A DNA stretch of 43,613 nt from Haplomitrium mnioides (lineage: Eukaryota > Marchantiophyta > Haplomitriopsida > Calobryales), in assembly GCA_049999725.1 (NCBI GenBank), contig JBNGIS010020551.1:1-43613 (forward strand), read 5' to 3'. A program made the position numbers and the translations under genes. Below the pieces are notes generated by a model. That model was not told the DNA's origin and ran no database searches. It worked only from the letters and a program-made list of their open reading frames with translations. Positions 1 to 9,700 of this stretch are shown in pieces. Position 1 is the stretch's first letter, and each line of letters begins with the position of its first letter.

Positions 1-33
1 TTTGGTGGGAAAAAGCGTTTTTTGAAATTAAGC

Positions 34-41
34 TATAAAAG
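34..41 (+). promoter_or_regulatory. TATA box of the ParB-methyltransferase pseudogene
   Basis: The string TATAAAAG matches the plant TATA consensus and is followed by a GC-rich stretch (GAGCGCCGC). It lies about 180 bases before the first ATG (220) of the decayed gene downstream, a normal distance for a TATA box plus a short 5' leader. The assignment rests on motif and position only. Confidence 0.5.
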
Positions 42-580
42 GAGCGCCGCTGGAAAGTTTCTTTCCATTGTCGCGAGTTCAGTTTTTGGTTTTTTTTTTT
101 ATTATTGTTTTTTCTTTCATTTACTCAGTTTTATGCCATTTCCAGCCTTTAGTGATTCCCCAACTTTTCTTCATTATATTTTTCACCTTCAAAAACATCT
201 TTTTTTTTCTATCTTGACAATGCCTTCTCAAGGAAATGTTTCCGACCCTCCCAAACCTGAAGCCTTATAGGTATTCGGATGTTATCAAGGCTCTAGAACT
301 TGCAAGATTGGAGTGGAAATGGTTAGTCAACTATTGTTCGTTGAGAGACCCGGATCATCATCTTTACCTTTTTACAGGTGAAGGTGAAAAATTCAATTTG
401 GGTCTAGTGGTCCAAATTACGATGATCCAAGAAGGAAAGAAGGCCAACATCGGGCTGCTTGTGCAGACCCAAGACTCAATAACGCTTTATTCTGCAAATT
501 GAAAGTGATTTGATTTTTCAGAATACAAGGAAAGAGATTTATTTGCTGCAAATCTTCAGGCATCAAGGGAAGATGGAAAG

Positions 581-1082
581 GTGAGTTCCAAAATCTTTTT
601 TCTTATTCCTTTATAATTACTTAGCTATAACTTTTAGGATGTCCATGCAAGCATGGATTTTGAAGTCCATGCTCGTAGGGACTCTGAAGTCAATGCGCGC
701 ATAGATTATGAAGTCCATGCGCGCATGGACCATGAAGTCCAAGAGCGGCTAGACTTTGAAGTCCATGCATGCATGAACTCTGAGGTCCTTGCGCGTCTAG
801 ACTTTGAGGTCCAGGTGCGCATTGACTTGAAGGTCCAAGCGCGCAGGAACTTTAAAAAACGTGCGCACCTGGACTTCATAGTCCATGCGCGTATGGACTT
901 TAGATTCCATGCACGTATGGACTTCAAATTCCCTACAAGCATCGACTTCAAAGTCCATGCGCGCATGGACTTCTTTGTTCAGTGCACATTTTTTTTTTTT
1001 TAAGTTCTTGCTTTTCTACATGTTTGGTCATTATTTTCACTAATGCCAATTTCTTTTCTTTCTTTATTTTCTGTTCACTCAG
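581..1082 (+). other. Intron 1 of the ParB-methyltransferase pseudogene
   Basis: The donor is AAG|GTGAGTTC at 581 and the acceptor is TTCACTCAG ending at 1082. Coding-like sequence flanks both sides: upstream reads EYKERDLFAANLQ, downstream YLADFVGSYNDAK. About two thirds of the intron is the 24-bp palindromic array, followed by a pyrimidine-rich stretch before the acceptor. Confidence 0.6.
640..984. repeat. 24-bp near-palindromic minisatellite, array 1 (in intron 1)
   Basis: About 14 diverged units with period 24 and consensus GAAGTCCATGCGCGCATGG followed by ACTT(T/C). The core TCCATGCGCGCATGGA is a perfect palindrome. At 951-972 the copy is a perfect 22-bp inverted repeat. Because the period is a multiple of three and the unit is self-complementary, both strands stay open over most of the array and give a spurious repeating peptide of the form EVHARMDF. 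I read it as non-coding intronic repeat, not protein. Confidence 0.9.
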
Positions 1083-1617
1083 TATTTGGCAGATTTCGTC
1101 GGTTCTTACAATGACGCAAAGTGAATCGAGCAAGACTTCATCAAGTTTGCCATTCAAATCAAAATTCTAAAGCCCAAGCAGGGCATCAACATTCAACAGC
1201 TTGTGTCTCATCCGAGTGTGGCAACATTCTCGAGTCATGCCACATGGACTTCTTCATAGAAGAAGAGAAAGGAGCTAAAGTCAAGTGAGGCTCAGAAGAA
1301 AAAAAACCGGTACTAAAAAAAAAGAAACCTACACCAGCACCTGCTATTGAGGAGGAGCCAACTCCCTCAGAATCTACAACAAAGTCAACTTCATATGCAC
1401 CATCATCTCCATCAACAAGCAGCTCGGGGCAGGACTTGGAGCAGGAGCCGATGCCAGTTCAAGCTCCAACGTCGAGAGCAAAGAGGCAATCCCACAAGGG
1501 GTTGCGTACATTCAAGAAAGAGAGCAAGTAGATCCTCAAATAGCTTCTGAGGAGGATAAAAATAAGATTAAGAAGTCTGCAATCCAACGCTGCAGATTCT
1601 GTGAAGAGACTATTACA

Positions 1618-2060
1618 ATCAGGCTGGAAAACCTTAATCTGCCTAAGCTTGGAATGGACAACTGGGGTCCATTCCAAATTCGAAGATTGAACGAGGATTT
1701 TGTGGAGATTCTTGCGCAAAGAATGCTTACCAACAAGTATGCGCATTCTTTCTTCATCGTGGTTGTAGACTCGAAGTGTGGTCTCAAAGACAAGTCAGAG
1801 TTTGACATGAGGAACCCTGACAAGTACCGTTACGAGATTGCATGAGGCAATCACAGTGCTATAGCAAGGCAACTACTCATTACAAAATATGGGGCAAAGA
1901 ATCCTGCTTGTTGCTATGTAACTGTTACGTGTATGTGGGCCTAACACCAACATAGGCCCGTATTTTTGCAACATATGACAATTACGACCAGAGGTACAGG
2001 CTTGAGATGACCTCTATTCAAAAGGTCGAGTATTGGCATCAACGATTTGTGGAGAGTGGG
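1618..2060 (+). other. ParB-like domain segment of the pseudogene
   Basis: The frame running through 1654-1845 reads GPFQIRRLNEDFVEILAQRM, then FFIVVV, then YRYEIA. After one stop it continues GNHSAIARQLLITKYG and YVTVTCMWA, and later TSIQKVEYWHQRF. The layout matches ParB/sulfiredoxin-like N-terminal domains: an opening strand with a conserved Arg, a helix searching for neighbours, a strand of small hydrophobics, and a G-N-H box followed by a helix with Ala and Arg. The stop lies exactly between YEIA and GNH, where the family has one small residue. The domain call is pattern-based; the methylase half is surer. Confidence 0.6.
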
Positions 2061-2311
2061 ATGGTTTCATCCCAAAAATTGAAAAGGGAGCTAGTGCTAG
2101 AAACCCTCGAGATCAAACCGAAGTCTACATTTGAGAAGACTGTGACTTCTCAAGACAACTTGTTTCAGCTAGCATTCACAAGTGGAGAGCTATAGGAGTT
2201 ACAACAGAGCATTTTTTCAATGTAGGAGAAAAACATTGTGAAAGGCCAGAAGCCAAAGGCCAAAGGATCTCTCAAGATGGAATATATGAAGTGGACGCCT
2301 TAGAGCTTCTG

Positions 2312-2851
2312 GTAATTCCTTTCTTTGGAACTTTATTTAATTATTTGTATTTGCATTGAATATTTTGTAAATTTTTGTTTTTTTTTCAAAACTTACGGTC
2401 CATGTGCGCATGGACATTGAAGTCTATGCTTGCATGGACTTCGATGTCCCTACGTGCATGGACTTCAAAGTCTAAGTGTGCTTAGACAGTGTAGTCCATG
2501 CCAGCATGGGCTTCATTGTCCATGCGCGCATGGACTTCAAAGTCAAAGCGCTCTTGATTCCTAAAATCCATGCGCACATTGACTTCGAAGTCAATGCGCT
2601 CTTGATTCCTAAAGTCCATGTGCGCATGGACTTTGAAGTCTAGGTGCACCTGGACTTCAAAGTCGAAGCACGTGGAGTTATCAAAGTCCATGCGCGCATT
2701 GACTTCAAAGTCTTTGTGCGCTTGGATTTCAAAGTCCCTACGCGCATGGACTTCGATGTACATGCACACATAGACCTTAAAATGTTTTAGGGTCCAAACC
2801 TTTCAATGTTTTTATCACTCTCTAATGTTTTTTTTTTAAATTTTTTTGTAG
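2312..2851 (+). other. Intron 2 of the ParB-methyltransferase pseudogene
   Basis: The donor is TTCTG|GTAATTCC at 2312. The acceptor is a long T run ending TTTTGTAG at 2851. The next exon opens GDKIFKWQLAKKL in the frame that runs on without a stop to motif IV apart from one TGA. The second 24-bp palindromic array fills most of the intron. Confidence 0.6.
2397..2776. repeat. 24-bp near-palindromic minisatellite, array 2 (in intron 2)
   Basis: The same repeat as at 640-984: units such as GTCCATGCGCGCATGGACTT and variants TCCATGTGCGCATGGA, with GACTTCAAAGTC or GACTTCGAAGTC spacers. The spacer is itself palindromic, so the array alternates two self-complementary blocks. About 15 units are recognisable and they are more diverged toward the left. 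Confidence 0.9.
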
Positions 2852-3407
2852 GGGGACAAAATATTTAAATGGCAACTAGCAAAGAAACTAATAGCAGCTG
2901 CGAAAGGAAGGAAGAAATCTAAGGTCGAGGAAGCCCATGAAGAACAAGACCAGCCTCCTACTTTGGTCTCTTACCCTCCAGCTTTTCTTCTCCACTGCCA
3001 AAAGACCATAGAGTGGAAAGCACGACAACAAAGTGGTGCTACATCTTTTACAACAGAAGGAGTTGTGAGAGATAAGGAAGAAGATTTAATGCCTTATGTC
3101 GATGGTCTCAATGTGGCATTTTATCAAGTCCACGGGGAGGCCAACACTTGACAACTGAAGGGCCTTGTGAAACCTAAGTGTTTCACTTTAGCTATTGTTG
3201 ATATTCCTTACGGGTATAACCTAAAGGAATGCAAGCATGATGACTTGAACCATTTTCAAAAGATGACATTTTTTATATGGTATCATCTTTTGCGGCAGTA
3301 ACAACTTCGGAGTTTTGGTCTTTTGTGATCATTCATTCTTTGCAGTAGTTTGGCATCGTCGAGGATGCCCTTTTTGAACTCTGCTGTGCAATTGATCATG
3401 GCATCTG

Positions 3408-3500
3408 GTGAGTTGTTCTTTTATTTTATTTTTTTATTTCTCTGTTTTTTTTTTTGCATTTTTGCTACAATGTTTGATTTGACTGTTTATCTTTTTGTAG
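3408..3500 (+). other. Intron 3 of the ParB-methyltransferase pseudogene
   Basis: The donor is GCATCTG|GTGAGTTG at 3408 and the acceptor CTTTTTGTAG ends at 3500. Splicing joins TG and G to make the Trp of IWDKSN, which keeps the methylase reading frame and so supports the boundaries. It is only 93 bases, T-rich, and contains no minisatellite. Confidence 0.65.
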
Positions 3501-4319
3501 GGACAAAAGCAATATTCATCATTCTGGTGGTGCCAAAATCACACATGCCCACGAGTATTGGACGGTAGGCTATTGGACAAAGGAAGGAAAGAGAAGCATG
3601 CGCCTTTTCAATTCGCAGCCTTCTTCTGCGACCGGACTTCCTTAGCATATTATGCGGAGTGTTTTTAGCTGCCCTACAGTTTCGGTAAAGCTTAAACATC
3701 CAGGAGATGATGCTCCTGTGAATGTTTATCAAAAGCCGTAGGCTCTCTACAAATTTTTTATTGACCATTTATCAACAGAGCAAGATTGGATCCTTGATCT
3801 CTGCTCTGGGTCTGGCACAGGCCTTGTCTGTGCTTTAAAGTTGATGCGAAATTGCATCGCCGTGGAATATGATAGAAGTCAGTCTATTTATATTCCTCAG
3901 AGGGTTTTGGAGATGGCTTCCTTGCTATCCGATGTGACTGAGTCACAGATAGTTTTTGCTTACCACAAGGAACCTGTTCCTCCTGGTACTGCAGGTGCTT
4001 TTGGTGACTCTGTTGTAATATTGGGAACTCAAAAGTCTCAATAGGATTCTCTAGTGGCCGCAGATGCTCAACCTGTAGATTTAGATGAGACAGTTCCTCC
4101 CGAAGGGGATAGAGTCTAAGATCCTCTTTGTACACTTTACATCAATAAGAAAGTTTATTTTTTCCAAATTTTTCTTTGCCAAAGTTTTATTTTCAAGTTG
4201 TTGCTCTTTCAATCTATTTCAAGTCTTTTCATCACGATTCAGTTTATTGCACCTAAGAATAAGTTTACTCAATTGATAGTCTAATAATGGTTTGAACTCA
4301 ATTACTAATCTAAGAATGA

Positions 4320-4690
4320 TTTGGAGTCTTTGCACATTGTTTAGTGTCTTTGCGCATTAAGGCTTTGTAGTTCTTGTTCGGATTCCCTGCACGCTTAAGT
4401 TGTAAGGTTATTGTTCAGAGTCCCTGCACCATTTGGTTAAAGGGTTCTTGTTCAATGTCTATGCGTGCATAGGTTGCAGGGTTCTTGTTTAGAATCTTGG
4501 CATATAATGGCTCTAGGATTCTAGTTCAAAGTCAATGCATGCATAGCTTCATTGTTCTTGTTCAGAGTCTAAGCACACACAAGATTTAGGATTCTTGTTT
4601 GGAGTCTATGCGTGCATAGGCTTTACGGTTCTGGTTTGGAGTCTATGCTTGCATAGGGTTTGTTAGCTACGATACTCAAAGTCAGGTTCA
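4320..4690. repeat. Degenerate palindromic array with a period of about 50 bp, downstream of the pseudogene
   Basis: Repeated blocks of the form GTTCTTGTTC-x-AGTCTATGCGTGCATAGG occur about every 45-50 bases. Examples are the cores at about 4459, 4609 and 4640. The core CTATGCGTGCATAG is close to the intron core TCCATGCGCGCATGGA, with Y/R changes at matching places. It lies 200 bases after the stop codon at 4119. The copies are too diverged to set exact unit borders. Confidence 0.7.
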
Positions 4691-5040
4691 AAGTCCTTAC
4701 TCGACTGGACATTTACGATTTCCTGTAGTTTTTTTCTACCAAAAGATATATGTTTTATTTCATTTATGATGAATTTAGTTTAGTCACAATAGTGTCAAGT
4801 TTCTATAAAATATTTGAATAACCAAAATGTTTGTTTTTCAAGTTGTTTTCTACAAAGAAATATTTGAAATATAATCTCAATGTAAAATATGTATTTTTTG
4901 TTTATAAAAAATGATTTTTTTTAAAAGAGGATTTTAGTCGTAAATTTGATGTTTTTGAATACCAAATATTCAAAAAACAAATTTCAGCTACCAAGTGAAA
5001 CAGGGACTCGGGAGCAATTCGAGGTTCAAAGTAGCGGCTC
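4691..5040. other. AT-rich stretch with no recognisable gene
   Basis: The sequence is rich in A and T with several T or A runs and no open frame resembling a known protein. It ends in GTTCAAAGTAGCGGCT (5024-5039), which is repeated in reverse at 41040-41055, immediately before copia-like sequence starts. Confidence 0.5.
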
Positions 5041-5514
5041 TTTATAGGTGGATTTGTGAAAAAGCAAAATGAAAAAGGCAAAATTGTCAAATATAAGGCA
5101 TGCCTTGTAGCCAAAAACAATACATAGATACTTGGGAAAGACTATGATCTCACATATGCCCCAGTTATGGATGTTGTCACATACCGTTCATAGTAGGCTT
5201 CTCCCTAAGACATGAGCTCATGACACATTAGTTAGATGTGGTGATATCATATCTATATGGGATGTTAGATATCCAGATCTATATGAAAGCTCCTCTAGAG
5301 CTTATTGCCAGGAATATCTATCATATTCAGGGGGAGAATGTCTCTAAGAGAAAACCATTTAGCAACCCATCTACCTCATTACCAACAACCAATATAAAGC
5401 CCAAGAGAGGGAGTACTGGGCTTGGACCTTTAGTCTGTGAGATGCAGACTAGGCAGATTGGACCTACTGTCCCTCTTATGCATCAATTGATGCCTTTGGA
5501 CAAGGATAGATATA
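5041..5514 (+). pseudogene. Copia element A, reverse transcriptase part 1 (5'-truncated)
   Basis: Frames read IGxxWI-like sequence, then YGMLDIQIYMKAPLELIA, and from 5320 a segment with YHIQGENVSK and MQTRQIGPTVPLMHQ. The same series occurs in copia copies B (33400-33890) and C (40310-40790, reverse strand). This is the first half of the copia RT (RVT_2) domain. LTR, gag, protease and integrase are missing on the left, so the element is truncated. The RT is cut at 5514 by the gypsy element and resumes at 19970. Confidence 0.85.
5510..5514 (+). other. Left target-site duplication of gypsy element A (atata)
   Basis: The five bases before the TG of LTR1 are atata, and the five after the CA of LTR2 (19970-19974) are atatg. 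Removing the element and one copy restores the copia reading GGATAGATATGTTGTCGAG, as seen in copy C. One base has therefore mutated since insertion. Confidence 0.8.
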
Positions 5515-5914
5515 TGTTAAGGTCCAGGATGGGAGCTAAAGACGCACGCAATGAGAGACAAAGGAGGAAGAAATCAAGAAAAAGGAAGAAAGCAAGCAGG
5601 CAAATGGCAGAAATGGCAAACAATGGACACTATCCAAACAGAAGGACGGAAGATTCTCATAAATTCAACCAAAAGACTTTTATAAGATCTAGTTTAAAAA
5701 CTTTTTTATTATATTTAAAGTAGGAAACCTTTTTCGGATCTAGAAATGCACTTGTAGGAATAGCATGTGTCTTCTGAATCACAGGTACCAATCAGGTCAA
5801 GAAATAGATCAGGTAACACTGACAAAAACTCAAACAGTTGAAATTGAAGAAAAAATGGAGCAGCATCACTGCGGTAGAAAAAAGAAAAAAAAATGCGCCA
5901 TTTGTACGTGAAGG

Positions 5915-5915
<1 letters not shown>

Positions 5916-5959
<44 letters not shown>
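5916..5959. repeat. (GT)n microsatellite in LTR1
   Basis: An almost pure GT run of about 22 units. The matching site in LTR2 (16331-16348) has only about 9 units, so the tract changed length after insertion. Confidence 0.95.
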
Positions 5960-5960
<1 letters not shown>

Positions 5961-8691
5961 TGTAAACGTTTGCAAGTACATGTTTTGTGTTTTGTGGTGT
6001 ATAGGGAATTTGTTTGGGTTAGTAAAGAAGAATAAAATATTAATTAACTAATATTAAACCTAAGCTACCAAGCCAAGCCAAGGAGATAAGCAAGAAAAAA
6101 AGGGTTAAAAAATGAAGGGAGTAGATTGAGTGGATCCAAAGGTGGAGATTGAAAGAAAGAAACTCCTGCGTGTGGGAGTTAGGGCCACATAAAGAAAGAA
6201 GGGGGCCTCCTCTTAGCCCCCGCTCGTTCTCTCACTCTCTCGTTCTTGATTTTGGATGCGGTGCCATTCTTGGAGGAGGAAGCACTCTTTCTTTTGGTTG
6301 GAGAATTTGGAATTGATGCAGAAAATATATGGATCAAGCGATGGAAGGAAGAAAAAACGCTCTTACGATGGTATTGACTACCTGATGGAATAGCAACATG
6401 CAAGAGGCCTAAGAAAAAAAAAACGATTGTTAGCCTCGAGGGTGGAAGATATGGAACCGGATGTAAAGAAACATTCCATGGACTCTCACGAAGGCTCGGA
6501 CAAAGAGTAGACTAGAGATATATTGGTGCTTAAGGTGTGCTTGAAAACAAAAGATGGTTTATTCATCCTGGCTGCTAGAGGGATAGGGAGAAAATCACGT
6601 GGAAAGAGTGCGCGACTAAGAAAAGGATTAATGGATGATGAGGGGGGCTGAACAATTCAATCGACGACTCTATGGTATACTAGAAGAGCATGCAGTACAT
6701 GTAGCAAGTTCCTAGCAAAGCTAGAGTTTTGAAGTCATGCTGATTCACCAGTGCAACATTCCTGGGGGCTAGAAGAAGACGACGGGATATTGGGACTTCC
6801 ATGAGACACATGGCGAATGCGGACATGAGAGTTGGCTCTTGTTGTAGAGAATTCTAACGACGACGATGCCCATGCAAATCGGCATAATTCTTAGACATCG
6901 TTTTCTCTCTACAAGTGATGGAGATTCGACGTCGAAAGGGGGATGGATGCCCATGCTGCGAAGAGGGGGCAAGGAAATTCTTCACTACAGATGTTGTAAT
7001 TGAAGAGAGAAGGCCCCATGTCCAGTGGACTTGGATGAGAAAGAAAGAAGTCTGATCGGTGGAGTTTACAGTGGAGAAATCGATTAGCATGTCTGTGATG
7101 GAGGTAGTGTGCACAGTTGCGCATGAGCAAAGCGATCAATTGGGAGGAAGGAATAGATACCTGATAGCCTTGATAATCAATATACATGTCCAATTCGTAA
7201 GCTACAATGCATGATGGCTACAATGCATGATGGGGGAAATCGCCTCAAGACAAAGGCTAGGACCTGAACGAAGCTGGATCGAGTGAAGGAATGAGAACAA
7301 AGGAAGAACTCTACGCAAGGGAGAGTTTATGAATAATTCATTGGCAGAGACAGAGGCAACGCCAAATGCGAGTCCCCATGAGTGTATTCAAGATAGAGGA
7401 AAGGCATAGGATAGAATCGCGGGTATTGGTGAATTGCAGTGTGGAAGTCATCGCCGTTTGATTCTTCAACAGCGCAGGAGTTCCGAATGTGCACTTGGGC
7501 ATTGGTTCGGTATGGAGACAGAGAAAAACTCATCCTGAATCGAGAACATGGGGAATGCAGCAAGGGGCCATAAGAGACGAGTCGCAAGTATACTATTTCT
7601 AAAGAAAAGGTTGAATGTTCAGGCAAAATTGTCGAATTCTTGCCCATTGAATCGATTGAGATTTTGCACTTGCCATACCTCGTTGTTTTTGTCCAGGCTG
7701 CATCGTCGGGTGGTCATATAGACTGGATGGGATCCTCAAGCACGGAGGAAGAGTTGATTGAAATAGGAGGCGTTCGGAGGAGCCGCTGGTCTGGGCACTA
7801 TTGCAAGGTCACAACTATGCGCACATCCTTTGGGGCGTCCTCAGATTGGCAGCTATAAGCTCCTTCACGCAACGCACAGTTTAGGGAGTTGGAATGAAAC
7901 AAAGCTATCTGTCTCAAGGAAGTCTGGACCCAATGATGTAAAGAGAATTTTACTAGGACACATTGGTAACCAGAAATTGGCGAGGTCCATTCGAGCCATC
8001 CCGTTGCATGCTAAAAGGGAGTAGGCATGGAGCAATCTCAATTTTAAACTCCCTACCTACATTTGAGGATGAGATACAATCAATGAGAGTTGTGATCATT
8101 CAGAAGGTTGAGGAGGACTTGTCTTGTCGTCTTCCCTGCGCTTGATGTCTGCTCTGGCATTGTTCCTCAATGGCGAATGCAACCTTAATCGATGTTCATT
8201 GTTCATGTTCCACGGATAAAAGGCCATCACATTAAGGCATATATATGGATATGAGGTGAAAAAACAAAGAAAAAAGAAAGAGAAAAAAATGGGATAGGCT
8301 TCTCTGCGAGTGTGTGGATCAGGGAAGGGCTGCAAGCAAACTGGTATATGAAGAGAAGGCCGCATGAGGAATTGCCTTCATCTAAACTACAACTTACCAT
8401 TGAGACGTTGGGCTGTGCTACCGCAGAAGACGACAGTTTGGGGAGTTGACGGGAATTCTGTTTTGAATTTGAAAGGAAGACTGACATGAAGAAGCTGGGA
8501 GATAGAACCCTTGATGTAGGAACAAATAAAAATTGCTACTATAAGGAGTGAGTGGGAGTGACTAGCAAGACTCGACAGAAAGAAAACAGATAATAGAAAG
8601 AAATACATGCGTTTGATGTGAAGGGATATAGAGGAAGTAGGGAACGGGTTTTAGGAAGGGTTTTGTTTTGGAATTGGAGAAGGAGTAGAGT

Positions 8692-8720
8692 AGCACCTTG
8701 GTGCTATAGCGCTATTTAAA
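8692..8720. promoter_or_regulatory. Hairpin, palindrome and TATA-like motif in the LTR1-only segment
   Basis: AGCACC-TT-GGTGCT can form a six-bp stem. It abuts the perfect palindrome ATAGCGCTAT, which overlaps TATTTAAA. The whole block falls in the part of LTR1 missing from LTR2. A promoter role is possible, since LTRs carry the start of transcription, but nothing else here supports it. Confidence 0.3.
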
Positions 8721-9685
8721 GAATATTACAGTAGTATGACAAGGTGACTGTTGGGAGGATTGGAAGGCAGGAGATTGCGGTGGGTCTTGGAGCAGCGTAT
8801 GAAGACATTGGAAGGGGATGGAGATCTGATGATTGAATGAGGTGGCAAATAAGATTCTACAAATGAAGGGTATGGGTTGCAAGGTGTTTGCAGTGAAGTG
8901 CACCAACTATTTTGAGGACTCTAGTCTGATGGCTCCTTTCCCAAGGTGATGTTTGGCTAGTAGCTAAGGTAACAGAAAGTGAATCTATTTGTTTGTTCTG
9001 TATTTTGTTTGTGAGTACAATGTTAAGTTCTTTTATTCTTCGTTCTTTTATGAGATTGTGTTATGGGCTATGAATTGAGGCGGGAGCTGAGTTTGTCTTT
9101 TTGTTGTTGGGACAGAGTCTAGAGAAGGCAGAAGTATTGTTCGAGTGGGAACACAAGAGAGATTAGAGTTAGAGTAGTGAGTTCTTGTTGTTTATGACCC
9201 CAAAGGGAAATCATAAGACTTGAAATTGTACTTGTGATTGGTGCTTATTTAAACCATTTTTCAGTAAAGTGCTATTCTTATTATTGCATATGCATGTGAT
9301 TTCATTTTTGCATCTGTCTTGGTCTATCTTTCCTTGTCAAAACACCTAAAATCAAACGCATTTGAATTATTTCTTTTCAGTTATGAGTTACTATTCTTGA
9401 GCCAAAAGACAAACCCGCATGCCAAAAAGTTGTTTGCAAGTCCTAAGCCAGTCATGGGGGGGAAGAAGCACCCTCACAATCCCTTGCGTCCTGGTGGACT
9501 TCACTACCACCATGACCAAGAGTATCTCTAGATAGCCTGATCAGCGGGAAACCTTACCTCATCCCAATCCAATGACTTAAATCCAAAAGTTCGGCATTAT
9601 TATACTACAACCGAACCGAACCAATCCAATCCAATCCCAAAGGCAGGGCTCCTCTCCCTATGCCCTGAAAATCAAGACCTAACAG

Positions 9686-9700
9686 TGGCGCCATTGCAGG
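9686..9700 (+). promoter_or_regulatory. Primer-binding site of gypsy element A
   Basis: One base after the CA end of LTR1 the sequence reads TGGCGCCATTGCAGG, which would pair with a tRNA 3' end of form ...CCTGCAATGGCGCCA. The match to a TGG (CCA-complement) start and the location are what an LTR element requires. It is similar to the TGGCGCC type of PBS used by many plant gypsy elements. The tRNA species was not identified. Confidence 0.75.

Larger units (their letters stand above)
220..4119 (+). pseudogene. Decayed four-exon gene: ParB-like domain plus N4/N6 amino-methyltransferase
   Basis: Proposed exons are 220-580, 1083-2311, 2852-3407 and 3501-4119, joined across introns that all start GT and end AG. 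Exon 2 carries a Pro/Ser/Thr-rich linker and then a ParB-like domain (about 1618-2060). Exon 3 carries methyltransferase motif IV as DIPYGYN (3200-3220). The exon 3/4 junction splits a Trp codon to give IWDKSN. Exon 4 has THAHEYW (3541-3561), QKP (motif X-like) and the SAM-binding motif DLCSGSGT (3796-3819). The order catalytic motif first, SAM motif last is that of beta-type N4-cytosine/N6-adenine DNA methylases (PF01555-like). The frame is broken by shifts near 270 and 3260 and by several in-frame stops (for example 1122-1124 and the one after QKP), so it cannot make a full protein. An AATAAG at 4144 may be a polyadenylation signal. ParB plus methylase fusions are familiar from phage and bacterial mobile DNA. 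A plant copy with introns points to an old captured or transposon-borne gene. Confidence 0.75.
5515..9684 (+). repeat. 5' LTR of gypsy element A (4170 bp)
   Basis: It aligns along its whole length with 15932-19969. In the first 178 or so aligned bases I count 12 differences, so the insertion is old. It contains a (GT)n tract (5916-5959) and a segment of about 75 bp (about 8654-8730) absent from LTR2. Several reverse-strand open frames of 60-106 codons recur in both LTRs (for example 7327-7647), but they resemble nothing I know and probably persist by copy identity. The 3' end has CCAATCC-type short repeats before CCTAACA. Confidence 0.9.

Noticed and set aside
653-1003. Open frames of 86-116 codons with EVHARMDF-type repeats
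   Set aside because: They come from the 24-bp self-complementary unit being open on both strands, and intron borders enclose them.
640-2776. Regularly spaced palindromic repeats resembling a CRISPR array
   Set aside because: Units are tandem with no unique spacers, diverge freely, and sit in introns of a eukaryotic gene. This is a minisatellite.
5715-6035. Frames with HTHTHT or VCVCVC runs
   Set aside because: They are translations of the (GT)n tract in LTR1.
6179-8608. Reverse-strand frames in LTR1 recurring in LTR2 (for example 7327-7647 and 17696-18016)
   Set aside because: They recur because the LTRs are copies. They show no known domain and changes are spread over all codon positions as far as I can see.
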